From Photobacterium sp. JCM 19050 (GTDB taxonomy: Bacteria > Pseudomonadota > Gammaproteobacteria > Enterobacterales > Vibrionaceae), in assembly GCA_001310455.1 (NCBI GenBank), contig BAXG01000009.1:62001-126000 (forward strand): a stretch of 64,000 nucleotides of DNA, given 5' to 3'. Both the position numbers and the translations under genes were made by a program. Shown in pieces: positions 1 to 10,622 of the stretch. The notes beneath the pieces were generated by a model that did not search any database, had not been told where the DNA came from, and worked only from the letters and a program-made list of their open reading frames with translations. The first letter of the stretch is position 1; the number at the start of each line of letters is the position of its first letter.

Positions 1-330
1 CTGGTCAACCAAATTGTTGGCTTTGTCTTCACCCAGTGCAGCCACCAGCGCATTGCGGACAAAGTCTTCGCTGCCGAGTCCGATAGAGGTAAATCGCTGG
101 ATTTCCTCAAGGAAAGTGCGGTGTACCGCAGCAACTTTTTCCTGGCTGAGATCAGTAAGGGTCGCCATCGCGCCCCCAACCTTTTGTACTTGCTTGGGTT
201 CCAGATGGCGGATAATACTTGCCGCATCTTGCTCAGTCAGGCTCAGCAACAGGATGGATGCTTTTTCTACCCCTGTGAGTTTGCTGATGTCATAGGTTGC
301 ACCATCAGCTTTTTCGTCATCACTTGCCAT
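1..330 (-). CDS. fliG: Flagellar motor switch protein FliG (N-terminal part, cut by window edge)
   Basis: The frame is open from an ATG at 330 to the window edge, giving the first 110 residues. They match the FliG N-terminal domain, which binds the FliF MS-ring: the run GVEKASILLLSL is followed by a segment ending EDFVRNALVAALGEDKA. FliG is the cytoplasmic rotor protein that meets the stator and sets rotation direction together with FliM and FliN. The start overlaps the repaired end of fliF by 11 bases, so translation is probably coupled. The C-terminal torque domain lies outside the window. Confidence 0.95.
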   Translation of the reverse strand, partial: MASDDEKADGATYDISKLTGVEKASILLLSLTEQDAASIIRHLEPKQVQKVGGAMATLTDLSQEKVAAVHRTFLEEIQRFTSIGLGSEDFVRNALVAALGEDKANNLVDQ

Positions 331-2079
331 CTTCGCTCATCCAACTCTTCACTACCTGTGCAGCAAGATCCGGCTCATTTGCCACCAGAGCTCTCACCGC
401 TTTCAGCAGGTCTTCATCTTTATGCAGGTCCGGCAGGTTGATATTGGAGCCGGTAAGGGCAAACGAGGAGTTTGTTCCATCCAGCTCACCACCGATAAGA
501 CCGATGTCATCATCCGGCTGGAGAGGTTTGCCATCCGGGCCGAACAGTTCACCATTCGCGCCAACTGTCCCGGTCGTATCCTCATAAGGGTTGAGAAGTT
601 TCTTAAGTGCGGCCGGACAAGAACCAGAACCACAACAATAATGACCAGAGCCGCAGCCAACCAGCGTACCCAGTCGTTGAAGTTTTCATGCTCCCAGATA
701 GGCACATCACCTTCAGCCACTTTTTCAGGCTCAACAAAGGGAACCGCCACAACTTCCAGGACATCGCCACGAGCTCTGTCGTAGCCTAAACCACCCGCCA
801 GCAACCGGCGGATTTTCTCAAGCTCAGCTTCGCCCAGCGGCGACTTGGTGACTGCACCGGTTTCAGGATTGGTGCTTTCAATGTAGTTCAGCGCAACCGA
901 AACAGTCTGGCGGGCAATGGTGCCGGACTGCGCACGACGGTGGCTGATGGTTGTATCCAGCTCAAAGTTCCGGGTCGCCTCTCTGCTGACAGACTCAGCG
1001 CCGCCCAAGCCACCATTTTTAAGATCTTTCACATCTTCCGGAATCGCAGAATCAGAGGGAGGCTGGTTACTCAGCGCGCCGGCAATCCCCCCGACAGTGT
1101 CGCTGCTGTTGATATCTTCCCGGGTATACTCACTGCGCGTTGCTGGCGCTGCCGGATCGTAGCTCTTACGGGTTTCTTCCAGCGCGCTGAAGTCCATGCT
1201 GACATCAACCTGCGCAGTGTAGTTACCGATTCCCAGCACCGGAATCAGAATAGAATCTATCTTGTTGCGAAGCTGCTCTTCCTGCTGTCGCTCGAGTTCA
1301 TACTCTTTCCGGCGCACGGCAGATATCGGGTCCTGAGAACCGGAACTTAGGAGACGACCATGTTGGTCTGTTACGGTAACCCGGGTTGGTTTAAGACCGG
1401 GAACAGCGGAAGAAACCATATCAACAATGGAGTCCACCTCTTCCTGATCGAGGGTATTTGCACTGCGAACAGTAAGAAAGACAGTCGCGGAAGCTTCCTG
1501 GTTGTGACGGACAAAAACGCTTTGCTTTGGCATTGCGAGAAGCACCCGTGCTTTGGATACCTTGCGCATTTCTTCAATGGCAGACGCCAACTGCCGCTCG
1601 CGGCTCAGTTTGAGGCGCTCACGCTCTACCTGCTGGGAGACACCAAACCCCATGTCATTCAACAGGATTTGGTCACCTTCATCTGTCGGTTGTCCAAGCC
1701 CTGCGCGAGCCAGGTTGAGTTTGATGGCGTTGTATTCGTTGACCGGCACCCGGATGGTGTTGCCGTCAAGCTTGTACTCAATTTTGCTTTGGTCCAACTG
1801 ATCGAGTACAGGAATCAGCTCACTGGTTTCATAAGTACCGAGGGGGCGCATTTCCGGTTCCTGCACCCAGAAAAAGAGCATCACGATAAGGGCGAGACAG
1901 ATAGCAACCGCAAGCACCAGAACAACCTGACGAACCAAATCAAGACCACCAAGCAACCCGCCCGATGCAGCCTGCTCATTTTGATCCGGATTCTGAACGC
2001 CGGTATCCATAACGTCTGCAGGCAATGCCGCAGATTGGTTACTCACCGCCAGGTCTGTGTTTGAAGTATCGTCTGCCAC
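320..2079 (-). CDS. fliF: Flagellar MS-ring protein FliF (one frameshift)
   Basis: FliF forms the inner-membrane MS-ring on which the motor and export gate assemble. A first membrane helix lies near residues 45-70 (VRQVVLVLAVAICLALIVML) and a second near the C-terminus (WLAAALVIIVVVLVLVRP), flanking the periplasmic ring-building domains. The start is a GTG at 2079 preceded by AGAGAG. One base is missing near 610/611. After it the native frame continues through LLNPYEDTTG to EDGK and a stop at 320, giving about 586 residues, normal for FliF. The C-terminal tail that binds FliG is in this restored part. It is the second gene of a fliE-fliF-fliG operon. Confidence 0.95.
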
Positions 2080-2093
2080 CGTTTAACGCTCTC

Positions 2094-2405
2094 TTATACC
2101 GGCATATTCATCAATTCTTTGTATGCCTCAACCAGCTTGTTGCGCACCTGAACTGTCGCGTCAAATGCTACGCTGGATTTATTACGCGCAATCATCACAT
2201 CTGCAAGGCTTACCGAGCGGTCACCCTCATCAAACCGGGTTGCCAACTCACCGGCGCTTTTTTGCAATCCGTTGACGTTATTCACTGCCTGACCAAGGAT
2301 GTCTGAAAATTCCGCCGCAACTTGCTGCGCATTGGCGGGAGAAGAGGAGTTGCGGGCCTCGGAAGCCATTACCTGCATTTCATGCTGCATCCCGGAAACT
2401 TTCAT
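2094..2405 (-). CDS. fliE: Flagellar hook-basal body protein FliE
   Basis: This intact protein of 103 residues matches the usual FliE length and ends KLVEAYKELMNMPV. FliE is the adaptor between the MS-ring/export gate and the proximal rod, and one of the first substrates of the flagellar export apparatus. The Ser/Gln-rich start followed by a C-terminal helix with ARNKSSVAFDATVQVRNKL is typical of the family. It is the first gene of the fliEFG transcript, and a sigma-54-type promoter lies about 90 bases upstream. Confidence 0.95.
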   Translation of the reverse strand: MKVSGMQHEMQVMASEARNSSSPANAQQVAAEFSDILGQAVNNVNGLQKSAGELATRFDEGDRSVSLADVMIARNKSSVAFDATVQVRNKLVEAYKELMNMPV

Positions 2406-2493
2406 TTAATTCTCCTGTCGGCGTGATTTGCCTGCTTTGCCGTCAGTTCATTGACGTTGAACACCGGCTTTATACCTTTACCTAGGACCACAA

Positions 2494-2508
2494 GCAAATC
2501 TGAGGCCA
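2494..2508 (-). promoter_or_regulatory. Sigma-54 promoter candidate for fliE-fliF-fliG
   Basis: On the minus strand TGGCCT-N5-TTGC has the GG and GC doublets spaced by ten bases, as sigma-54 requires. It lies in the gap between flrC and fliE. In vibrios this class of operon is driven by sigma-54 with FlrC. The -24 element is TGGCCT instead of TGGCAC, so the match is good but not perfect. Confidence 0.6.
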
Positions 2509-2544
2509 TATCTCTCTGTAACAATCTGTCAGATCGCTGATTTG

Positions 2545-3956
2545 TTAACCCGGAATATCAATGCCGGCATCCCGCATCTTTGCAAGTTTATAACGCAGTG
2601 TCCGAGGCTGATGCCCAACTTTTCTGCAACATCTTTGCGCCGGCCGTTACAGGCATTAAGTGTTTCCAGAATAATAGAAAACTCTTGTTCGCGTAGCTCG
2701 CCACCCAGACTCTCCGGTGCAGAAATGCCCTCGACAGGCCGTTTTGGCGCATAGATGGCTGCATCCGGTTGTTGATAAGACACGGGTTGTGTTTGAGAAA
2801 TGTGCTGCTGCAGGCTCCCGGCATCATGCCAGTCATGGCCTTCCAACAAAATATCCTGTGCGGTAACGGACTCGCCGTCACATAAAATCAATGCCCGCTG
2901 AATCACGTTATCCAACTCGCGGACATTACCCGGCCAATGGTACCCGACTAATTTGTCAATTGCACTGTTTTGCATAGCCGGAACAGCCCTTCCCTGCTGA
3001 GCACAGTGTCTGCCAACGAGGTGATTGGCAAGGGGGGCAATATCTCCCACTCGCTCGCATAGCGGTGGCCAGGTAAGCGGGAACACATTCAGGCGATAAT
3101 AAAGGTCTTCACGGAATTCCCCGTCAGCCACATACTGTTTGAGATCCCTGTTACTGGTTGCCAGTACGCGGACATCAAGCTGAATGCTCTTACGGCTGCC
3201 AAGTCGCTCAACTTCGCGCTCTTGCAGCACACGCAGCAGCTTAGCTTGCAAGCTGAGATCCATCTCGCTGATCTCATCAAGCAAAATCGTCCCGCCCTGC
3301 GCTTGCTCGAACTTACCCGGACACGCTTGTATAGCGCCGGTAAAAGCCCCTTTTTCGTAACCAAAGAGTGTCGCTTCGAGCATATTTTCTGGAATAGCGG
3401 CACAGTTAATGGCGACAAACGGACCATTCGCCCGATTGGAATGCTCGTGGATATAACGCGCCATCACTTCCTTACCGGAACCACTGGGGCCGAGCACCAT
3501 CACGTTTGCATCGGTTTTTGCTACCCGGTCAGCAAGGGACATCAACGCCAGGCTTTTGGGGTCAGCGACCACGGCATCCGATGAGGCCGTTTTTGCCGGC
3601 GCATAACGGCTGACCATATTCATCAGCACTTCAGGGGCGAAAGGTTTTGCCATGTAGTCAATGGCACCCTCTTTCATTGCGGATACCGCATCTTCGATAT
3701 TCGCATAAGCTGTCATCAGCAGTACCGGAAGGTTCGGCCAGTTCAGCTTAATATTGCGAAGCAGACCAAGTCCGTCCATACCCGCCATCTGAACATCCGA
3801 AATCACCAGATCTACCGGTTCAGATTTCAGCGTCAGCAATGCTTGCTCCGCGCTGTCAGCTTCAAGCCACTGGTAACCGGCAAGCGCCAGTGTATCAACC
3901 AGCGCCTCGCGCAGGCCCTCGTCATCTTCTACAACCAGTACTTTGCTCTGATTCAT
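2545..3956 (-). CDS. flrC: Sigma-54 response regulator FlrC (one frameshift near the C-terminus)
   Basis: FlrC is the NtrC-type response regulator that, phosphorylated by FlrB, activates sigma-54 promoters of hook, basal-body and flagellin genes. The receiver domain carries the phospho-acceptor Asp54 (LVISDVQM). The AAA+ domain has Walker A GPSGSGKE and the sigma-54 contact loop GAFTGA. A Fis-type helix-turn-helix ends the protein. One base is missing near 2606, inside the recognition helix region; restoring it gives [21 protein letters not shown] and a stop at 2545, about 470 residues. The start overlaps the flrB stop by four bases (ATGA), so the two are one operon. Confidence 0.95.
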
Positions 3957-5026
3957 AGTGTTCCTCCGGTAGTGCTTTGTGACGATTGTTCAACGGCATC
4001 GCAAACGGGCAGGCACAAGGTAAAACATGCACCTTTGCCCTGTTCAGACTGAACGCTGAGTCGCCCTTTGTGGGCATGGCAAACCATTTGAACTACAGCC
4101 AGCCCGAGGCCGGTTCCCTGTTGCCGGGTGGTGAAAAAAGGTTCCAGGATTTTGGCCTGCAAGTCAGCAGGAATCCCAGGACCATTGTCGATAACCGATA
4201 TAAACATTTGATCATCAATCTTGCGGGCATCCAGAACGATACGGCACCCTTTTCCTGCCGCCTGGATAGCATTCAGAACGAGATTACTCATCGCGCTGGC
4301 AAGGGCATTGACGTTACCGAACAATTCCAGATCTTCATCCTCGGCATTGACTTCAAAATCGATGTCATTCCTTGAAATGGTGGTTTCCACCATCGGCTCA
4401 AACTCATCAAGCAGATTGCCGACACTGAACCTGGAGACAACTTTGTTATCCCCGCCCTTGGCGAACAGGAGCATATCATTAACCTGCTTTTCCAGATCTT
4501 GCAGTCGGTCAATCAATTTGCCCTGAAAGCGTTGGCGGGCAGGTGCAGGCAAATCCGCGGACCCAAGATGCGAGGCATATAACATTGCACTGGAAAGCGG
4601 TGTTCGAACCTGATGAGCGAGGGAGGCAACCATTCGGCCAAGGGATGACAGACGTTGCAAATCGCTGACCCGGGACTGAAGTAAGCGGGTTTCAGTCATG
4701 TCCGTAATCATAATGAGCTGGCCAGAATCAGAGGCGGAGATATCAAGTCTCACTTTGCGTCCATCACGGAGGGACACTTCATGCCCATCATCTTCCCGGG
4801 GAGCAAAGGACCGTTGAATCACTTCAAACCAGCGCTGGTTTTCGAGCGGTTCCCCCAAGAGGCGGTGCGCTTCTGGGTTGGCTTCGGCAACCATACCTTT
4901 GGAGTCGAGCAAAATCACACCAGCAGGCATCACGTCGAGCACCTGCTTATAACGGAGCATCTGTTGCTCAGGGCTGCCTAGGGAAGAATTGTAGGAACAC
5001 TCCTGACTAGCGTATCCCGATTCCAT
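3953..5026 (-). CDS. flrB: Flagellar sensor histidine kinase FlrB
   Basis: FlrB is the soluble kinase that phosphorylates FlrC. A PAS-like segment (VLDVMPAGVILLDSKGMVAEAN) precedes the dimerisation/phosphoacceptor helix with His in SLAHQVRTPLSS. The HATPase domain follows with its N box (NLVLNAIQAA), G1 box (DNGPGIP) and G2 box (GTGLGLAVV). No membrane helix is seen, as usual for this family. I place the start at the ATG at 5026. An in-frame ATG at 5095 lies upstream of the sigma-54 promoter candidate at 5074-5088 and so would not be on the transcript. The product is about 357 residues. Confidence 0.93.
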   Translation of the reverse strand: MESGYASQECSYNSSLGSPEQQMLRYKQVLDVMPAGVILLDSKGMVAEANPEAHRLLGEPLENQRWFEVIQRSFAPREDDGHEVSLRDGRKVRLDISASDSGQLIMITDMTETRLLQSRVSDLQRLSSLGRMVASLAHQVRTPLSSAMLYASHLGSADLPAPARQRFQGKLIDRLQDLEKQVNDMLLFAKGGDNKVVSRFSVGNLLDEFEPMVETTISRNDIDFEVNAEDEDLELFGNVNALASAMSNLVLNAIQAAGKGCRIVLDARKIDDQMFISVIDNGPGIPADLQAKILEPFFTTRQQGTGLGLAVVQMVCHAHKGRLSVQSEQGKGACFTLCLPVCDAVEQSSQSTTGGTL

Positions 5027-5073
5027 AAAACTCTGGAGACCTATACCGTCAATATATTTATAAACATCAAAAT

Positions 5074-5088
5074 GCACAAAACATGCCA
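5074..5088 (-). promoter_or_regulatory. Sigma-54 promoter candidate for flrB-flrC
   Basis: The minus strand reads TGGCAT-GTTTT-GTGCA, with GG and GC spaced by ten bases. In vibrios flrBC is the class II operon switched on by FlrA with sigma-54, which fits a site in the flrA-flrB gap. It also decides the flrB start at 5026. Confidence 0.6.
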
Positions 5089-5130
5089 TAGGCAATGTAT
5101 TGATTTTAAAGGATTAACTTTAAATAAAAA

Positions 5131-5161
5131 TGAAAAAGCGAAGCCATTTTTTTGACTTCGC
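5131..5161 (-). terminator. Rho-independent terminator after flrA
   Basis: On the minus strand GCGAAG pairs with CTTCGC across a 12-base loop and is followed by TTTTTCATTTTT. It separates the monocistronic flrA from flrBC. Confidence 0.65.
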
Positions 5162-5199
5162 CCTTTTGAGACACAAAAATCCACCCGAACAGGCAAATT

Positions 5200-6659
5200 T
5201 TACAGTTCTTCTTTGTTCAGCCCGTACTTGCGCATTTTTTCAACCAGCGTTGTACGTCGGATTCCCAACATATCTGCGGCTCTTGCCACAACGCCAGCCT
5301 GAGCATCCAGCGCCTGGCGGATCATATCGATCTCCAGTTCCGCCAGCATTTCTTTGAGGTTTATTCCCTCAGGCGGGAGCGCATTGGTACCAAATGCGGC
5401 AGCCATATCATCATGCAGCGGCGTCGGTGATGCGAACAAATCGGCCAGCGCTTCACGTTCAAGAATGTCACTGTCAACAGAGGTTTCAGGCTGGAATGAT
5501 GGTACAGCGCTGTAACGGTACTTGCTCGGCAGGTGGTTAACATCAACAACCTGTCCTGGATAGAGGATCACCAAGCGCTCGATAAGGTTAGCCAGTTCAC
5601 GCACATTTCCCGGCCACTCATGCTCCATCAGCGACGTGATTGCGCGAGGTGAGAAATGAATCGGACAGCCGCCCTGAGCTTCGAGGCGTGCCATCAACTC
5701 ATGCACCAGCAGAGGAATGTCTTCCAAACGATCACGCAGCGGCGGCATCTCAATCGGGAATACGTTAAGGCGATAGAAGAGGTCTTCCCGGAAGGTGCCC
5801 TCGGCAATCATTTCATCCAGATTACGGTGAGTTGCCGCAACAACACGCACGTCTACCTTGATGGTTTTGTTACCACCAACACGCTCAAAACTGCGCTCCT
5901 GAAGAACCCGCAACAGTTTTACCTGCATCTGCATCGGCATGTCGCCAATTTCATCCAGGAACAGCGTACCGCCTTCGGCCAGTTCAAAGCGCCCTTTACG
6001 CGCCGTAATCGCCCCGGTAAATGCGCCTTTCTCATGACCGAACAACTCACTCTCAAGGAGATCGGCCGGAATAGCACCACAGTTCACAGGTACAAATGGG
6101 CCTGTCCGCGACTTGAGTGGTAGTGGATGTTACGGGCGACAACTTCTTTACCTGTGCCTGACTCACCCAGAATCAATACGCTGGCTTCAGATGTGGCCAC
6201 TTGCTCCACAAGACGGCGAACTTCGCTAATCTTGTCACTGCGGCCAACCATGCTACGAAAAAGTGTGTTTTTTTGAGCCAGTTGGGGAATATCGAATGCG
6301 CGCTTGCCGGAAAACTCCTGACAGTGACGAAAAGCATCGGAAAGCTGCGGGTAGTTCAGCGGCAGTTCCAGCTCGCCAACGTAGTTACTCATCCCACTGA
6401 GAATTTGGTCGTGTACAGAAAGAGCAATGACGGGGATGTGACTGTTGATAGCGAGATTATCAAGGAGCTCGCCCAGTTTTTTTTGAGAATGGATGTGTCC
6501 AATCAGGCAAAGCGCCCAATTTTCTTCCCAGAGACTGTCAGCCAAATCAGCAGAAGAAGCTAGCCTGTAGTGCTCCCCGATGAAGTTAAGGATCACTCCA
6601 AGGTCATGACGAAATTGGGGGTCATCGTCGATTACCAGAACCTTTGCTAAACCATGCAT
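5200..6659 (-). CDS. flrA: Flagellar master regulator FlrA (FleQ family; one frameshift)
   Basis: FlrA is the sigma-54 activator at the top of the polar flagellar cascade. It has an N-terminal FleQ-type receiver-like domain ([19 protein letters not shown]). The AAA+ domain has Walker [15 protein letters not shown] and Walker [12 protein letters not shown], and a Fis-type DNA-binding helix ([20 protein letters not shown]) ends the protein. One base is missing near 6100 inside the AAA+ domain; restoring it joins [16 protein letters not shown] and gives about 486 residues, normal for the family. I prefer the ATG at 6659, just before the conserved start of the domain, over one at 6731. FleQ relatives bind cyclic di-GMP; whether this one does was not tested. 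Confidence 0.95.
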
Positions 6660-6827
6660 CTTATAATCGTGTCTCTGCCTTAATACCCTGATACTGTTGT
6701 TTAGCGCAGTGCTTAGTTCGCGCGGCAGCAAAACAAAGCGCTATTGTAATTGATGCTCAGGATAAGGCAACCGAAGCCACACTAAGGTGTGACTCCAGTG
6801 CAAACACAATGTATTAAATACAAAATG

Positions 6828-7246
6828 TTAGGAAGGCTGCGTTTCCGCGACATGGTGGAATTCGGGTGGGATCTGGTCCCAAGCTGACTTAATTTCACGC
6901 AGAATGTCGATAACACCATCAATCGGTTCAGGATCATTCTGAACATTGGCCAGCGAAATTTGGCGGATCATAAAATCGTAAAGTGCATCAAGATTCTGGG
7001 CAATGTCACCGCCGTCATCCATTGACAGGCAACCGCGTAAGTTCACGACAATATCTAATGCCTTGCCAAGCGCTCGCCTTTAACGGCAAAGTTATTCTGC
7101 AGCATGGCCGCTTTACCCTGAATCAGGCGCTCAATAGCTCCGCCCATCAGCATTTGAATCACTTTGTGCGGTGATGCTGCTGTCAGTTGGCTGTCTACAG
7201 AGACCTTCTTATAGGCTTGCAGTGACCCTCTCATATTCGTCCTCAC
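6828..7246 (-). CDS. fliS: Flagellin export chaperone FliS (one frameshift)
   Basis: FliS binds the C-terminal helices of flagellin in the cytoplasm and stops it polymerising before export. The N-terminal half has the family signature YKKVSVDSQLTAASPHKVIQ and MLMGGAIERL; the second half has LYDFMIRQISLANVQND. A single missing base near 7066 splits them, and restoring it joins KGERLGKALDIVVNLRGCL. The repaired length is 139 residues, usual for FliS. It is the last gene of the flaG-fliD-fliT-fliS group and ends shortly before flrA. Confidence 0.95.
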
Positions 7247-7540
7247 TTACTGGAACTTCTTGTATATCTCAACTGAACGCCGTCCCCGAACCAGCTTCCC
7301 CGCTTCTTTACCGGTCGCATCCCGCAACGTAGTCAACCGGGACAACAAAAACTTGGTTCTTTCCGTCGCCTCCTGCCAGACATCAACATCGTCTGTAGGA
7401 GAAGACTGAATTTTTTTAATTAACTTTTCCCTTTCGGTCAAAAGCGCAGATAGCTGGTTATCGTCAATAACGTCGCTGTCAATTATCTGAAGCAATTTCT
7501 GATCCAACTGTGACAATGCATCATAAAGTTGTGTCGGCAT
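7247..7540 (-). CDS. fliT: FliT/FlaI-like flagellar chaperone
   Basis: This small protein of 97 residues is predicted to be all-helical and lies exactly where vibrios carry flaI, between fliD and fliS. Its stop abuts the fliS start. FliT-type proteins are export chaperones for the filament cap FliD. Sequence identity in this family is low, so the call rests mostly on position, size and the helix pattern (LSALLTEREKLIKKI and ATERTKFLLSRLTTLR). Confidence 0.75.
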   Translation of the reverse strand: MPTQLYDALSQLDQKLLQIIDSDVIDDNQLSALLTEREKLIKKIQSSPTDDVDVWQEATERTKFLLSRLTTLRDATGKEAGKLVRGRRSVEIYKKFQ

Positions 7541-7543
7541 CGG

Positions 7544-8910
7544 TTATTGACCACCCGGCATCATACTCATCATTGCACCCAGCTGCGATTGCATCTTTGA
7601 AACCGCGCTTTCCATCGCCCTGAACCTATCCAGCGTCTGGGACTCCAGTTGCTTCATGCGGCGATCCAGCGTTTCCTGCTCATCATTGAGCCGACGACGT
7701 GTCTCGGTCAGTGTGTTTTCGCGATTCTGGATTGAACCTGAATAGCCAGTGAAATTATGGATGACGTCTTCAAGTTTCTTCGCAAAACCATCCGGACCGG
7801 CAAAGAACGCCTGGAAGTCAGGGAAATTTTGCTGAAGCTGCTTGGAGAGCATATCGTCGTCAATTTCCAGATTGCCTCTCGGGTTGTGGAAATACCAATT
7901 TCACTCAGTGTTTTGAATGAAGACGTAACATCTTCAAGCGGGGAGGCAAACAATCGCCGTAATTGGCTCGTTGCACTCCGCAGGGTGCTGTCACCAGTGA
8001 GGGGAGCGGCTTGCTGGTTTTCCTGGTCGTAGCGGCTGAGATTTTTGGAAAGCTCGTAGTAGCCGTTGTAGGCATCGACAAATTTTTTCAGCGCACCTTT
8101 GACCGCTTCTTTGTCGAAATCAACGTTAAACTTGACGGGTTTGTTGACCGTCAAATTTTCGACAGTCAAATCAACACCCTTGATAACATCTGAAAATGTG
8201 TTCGTGGAACTGTTTGCAACCACCAGCCCGTCAATCCGTATTTGAGCATCACTGGCCGCCTGCATTTGCTGCATCGGGTTGGATACCGCACCAGCGTCAA
8301 ATACCAATTGTTGGTAAGGGCTGCCAATGCCGGCATTGACCGACACTTTGATGTGGTTTTTGTCCCCTTGCTTGTCGCTGGAAAACGTCAAGCGTGTTCC
8401 GTTCTCGTCCTGAATAAGTGAGGCCTGTACACCGGGATTAGAAGGCGCGCTGTTTATAGCAGTCACCACATCTTCAAGCTTGGCATTGGGATCGGTGACA
8501 TCAATGGACATGCTTCGGTTGCCAAGGCTGATTTCCAGCTTACCGGCACCGAACACTTGGTTTTCTGCAAAGGGGGATGAAACAAGTTTGTGTGCTGAAG
8601 CAAGCTTCAACACCTCAATGGAATAATTACCGGGAGCTGCATCTTTCGACGCCTCGCCGGTAAGGGTATCTTCATCAGAGGTCGTGGTTTTTCTGGCAGC
8701 AAAATTGCCATCCGACCGGAAGTCGCTCATGAGTTGTTTCATGCTGTCGAGCGATTCTTTTAAACGCCCGTAAGCACTGATATGGGTTTCAACTTCAGCA
8801 AGTTTGTTGTCAATACTCTTTTGGCGAGGCGCGCGCTCGGCCTGTACCAACTGATTGACCATGCTGTTAATGTCCAGGCCTGTCGCCAGCCCCGAAGCAC
8901 TTAAGCCCAT
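7544..8910 (-). CDS. fliD: Flagellar filament cap protein FliD (one frameshift)
   Basis: FliD caps the growing filament and folds incoming flagellin. The N-terminal domain begins GLSASGLATGLDINSMVNQL, a strong family signature, and the C-terminal coiled coil is present (RRRLNDEQETLDRRMKQLES). One base is missing near 7875; restoring it joins ISTTREGNLEIDDDML and gives about 455 residues. The stop lies four bases before the fliT start, so the genes are co-transcribed. The middle of the protein is variable in this family and gives little further information. Confidence 0.95.
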
Positions 8911-8925
8911 ATTTTTAACCTCTCA

Positions 8926-9366
8926 CTACACGGTTTCTGTTACCAGCCCGCTAGCGTGACCGGACAGCTGTTTTGCAAGCTCCAGTACTTCCTCTTCAGG
9001 AATCTGACGAATGACCTGACCGCTGCGTTTTTCGTAAACGGTAATAATGCTTCGGCCGGTATCTTCGTCAAGTTTGAAAGCTAACCCTTTGTTGATTGAT
9101 GAAACGAACTCATCAAGGTGTTCCATCATCTTTTCTAATTGCTCACGCTTCAGGGTTTCAACTTTTGCAATGTTTTCACTGGCTCGTACTACTCTACCCG
9201 ATTCAGTCTTCATTGCCTGGTGCGCAGCACTACTTCCTTGCTGCGTCGCCAATGCACCTTCAGCGTGTGGTCTACCTCTAGCAACATTTGTACCACCAGA
9301 GTAGGCGTCGCGCTGTGTTTGGGCTCCGGGTGCATTCGAAGTGGCAGAATAAGATGAAATATCCAT
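8926..9366 (-). CDS. flaG: Flagellar protein FlaG
   Basis: FlaG proteins influence filament length; their exact role is unclear. The conserved C-terminal domain is clear: FKLDEDTGRSIITVYEKRSG followed by VIRQIPEEEVLELAKQL. The N-terminal 80 residues are low-complexity and Ser/Ala/Gly-rich, as usual. I choose the ATG at 9366 because GAGGTG lies six bases before it; another ATG is three codons upstream. It sits between a flagellin gene and fliD. Confidence 0.92.
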   Translation of the reverse strand: MDISSYSATSNAPGAQTQRDAYSGGTNVARGRPHAEGALATQQGSSAAHQAMKTESGRVVRASENIAKVETLKREQLEKMMEHLDEFVSSINKGLAFKLDEDTGRSIITVYEKRSGQVIRQIPEEEVLELAKQLSGHASGLVTETV

Positions 9367-9387
9367 CGTTATCACCTCACAATTGCA

Positions 9388-9418
9388 CCAAATGGCGGGA
9401 AACTAGCCCGCCATTTGG
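9388..9418 (-). terminator. Strong hairpin between flagellin and flaG
   Basis: CCAAATGGCGGG pairs perfectly with CCCGCCATTTGG over 12 bp with a 7-base loop. On the minus strand it follows the flagellin stop at 9434 but lacks a long T run. It is probably a partial terminator or an mRNA-stabilising 3' end. Confidence 0.5.
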
Positions 9419-9433
9419 AGAGTTGAACCTTAC

Positions 9434-10546
9434 TTAACCCAGTAAGCTCAACGCAGCTGATGGTGCTTGCTTGGCTTGTGCCAGGATAGACATACCAGAC
9501 TGCTGCAGAATCTGAGACTTGGTCATCTGCGTTGTTTCCTTCGCAAAGTCTACGTCACGGATTCGGCTGTTAGACGCACTTACGTTTTCGTTAATGTTGT
9601 TCAGGTTACCGATAGTATGAGACAGACGGTTCTGTTTCGCACCCAAATCAGCACGCTCTGAGTCAATATATTGAAGCGCGTTATCAATCAGGCCAACCGC
9701 TTTCTGTGCGCCACCTACCGACGTTACATCAACGTCCTGGATAGTTTGTGCGCTCTTAGAACCCACGGCGATACCCAGAGAAGTCGCAGCCGCACCACCA
9801 AATGCAACAGTGGCATCTGAGTTAGTCACAACTTGCAGCTTACCGTCTTCAGTGACAGATGCACTGAAGTTACCGTCAGAGTTACCGTTGAGCAGGGTTG
9901 CCACTTCTTCGATGTCATCACCGGCTTTCAGGTTCACAGCTACAGTGTTGCCGGAAACAGTGATTGACAGCGTGTTAGCTGATGCAGTCCAGCCTGCAGA
10001 TGCGCCTACAGTACCGGTGTAAACATCACCACCCATCGCTTTTTCATCAGCGCGGATGTTCTTGAATTCCATCATTACTGCTTCACCGGCATCCGCACCC
10101 ACCTGGAATGCACGAGTACCGAAAGTACCGTTAAGCAGCTTCTGTCCACCGAAAGATGTTGTTTCGGCGATACGGTTCAGTTCGTCTTGCAGTGCTACCA
10201 CTTCTTCCTGGATAGCTTTACGCTCGTCAGTGCTGTTTACACCGTTAGAAGACTGCAGAGACAGGTCACGCATACGCTGCAGGATACTGGTGGATTCTTC
10301 CATCGCACCTTCTGCAGTTTGTGACATTGAGATACCATCGTTGGCGTTACGTACTGCAACATCCAAACCACGGCTTTGTGCAATCAGTCGGTTAGAGATT
10401 TGCAGACCGGCTGCGTCATCTTTTGCACTGTTGATGCGGAAACCTGAAGACAGGCGTTCCATAGATTTGTTCAGGGCATCTGTCGAGTTGTTCAGGTAGC
10501 GCTGAGCAGTCATCGCAGACACGTTAGTGTTCACTGTAATCGCCAT
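9434..10546 (-). CDS. fliC: Flagellin (sigma-28 type promoter)
   Basis: This intact flagellin has 370 residues. The conserved N-terminal D0/D1 region ([40 protein letters not shown]) and C-terminal region ([20 protein letters not shown] through AALSLLG) flank a variable surface domain near residues 170-280. It would be exported unfolded and polymerised into the filament. The neighbouring flagellin (10831-11970) has closely matching end domains and a different centre. Upstream lies a good sigma-28 promoter, so this is a late class gene, unlike its neighbour. Confidence 0.96.
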   Translation of the reverse strand: MAITVNTNVSAMTAQRYLNNSTDALNKSMERLSSGFRINSAKDDAAGLQISNRLIAQSRGLDVAVRNANDGISMSQTAEGAMEESTSILQRMRDLSLQSSNGVNSTDERKAIQEEVVALQDELNRIAETTSFGGQKLLNGTFGTRAFQVGADAGEAVMMEFKNIRADEKAMGGDVYTGTVGASAGWTASANTLSITVSGNTVAVNLKAGDDIEEVATLLNGNSDGNFSASVTEDGKLQVVTNSDATVAFGGAAATSLGIAVGSKSAQTIQDVDVTSVGGAQKAVGLIDNALQYIDSERADLGAKQNRLSHTIGNLNNINENVSASNSRIRDVDFAKETTQMTKSQILQQSGMSILAQAKQAPSAALSLLG

Positions 10547-10622
10547 AATGATCTCCTTTGTATCTCTAATTCGGCTTTGCCCAGCTCACCAGGAAAAACC
10601 AATTTTCGCTGTGTTACCTGAT

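Noticed and set aside
1360-2064. Long plus-strand open frame antisense to fliF
   Set aside because: It lies wholly opposite a clear fliF frame and shows no recognisable motif.
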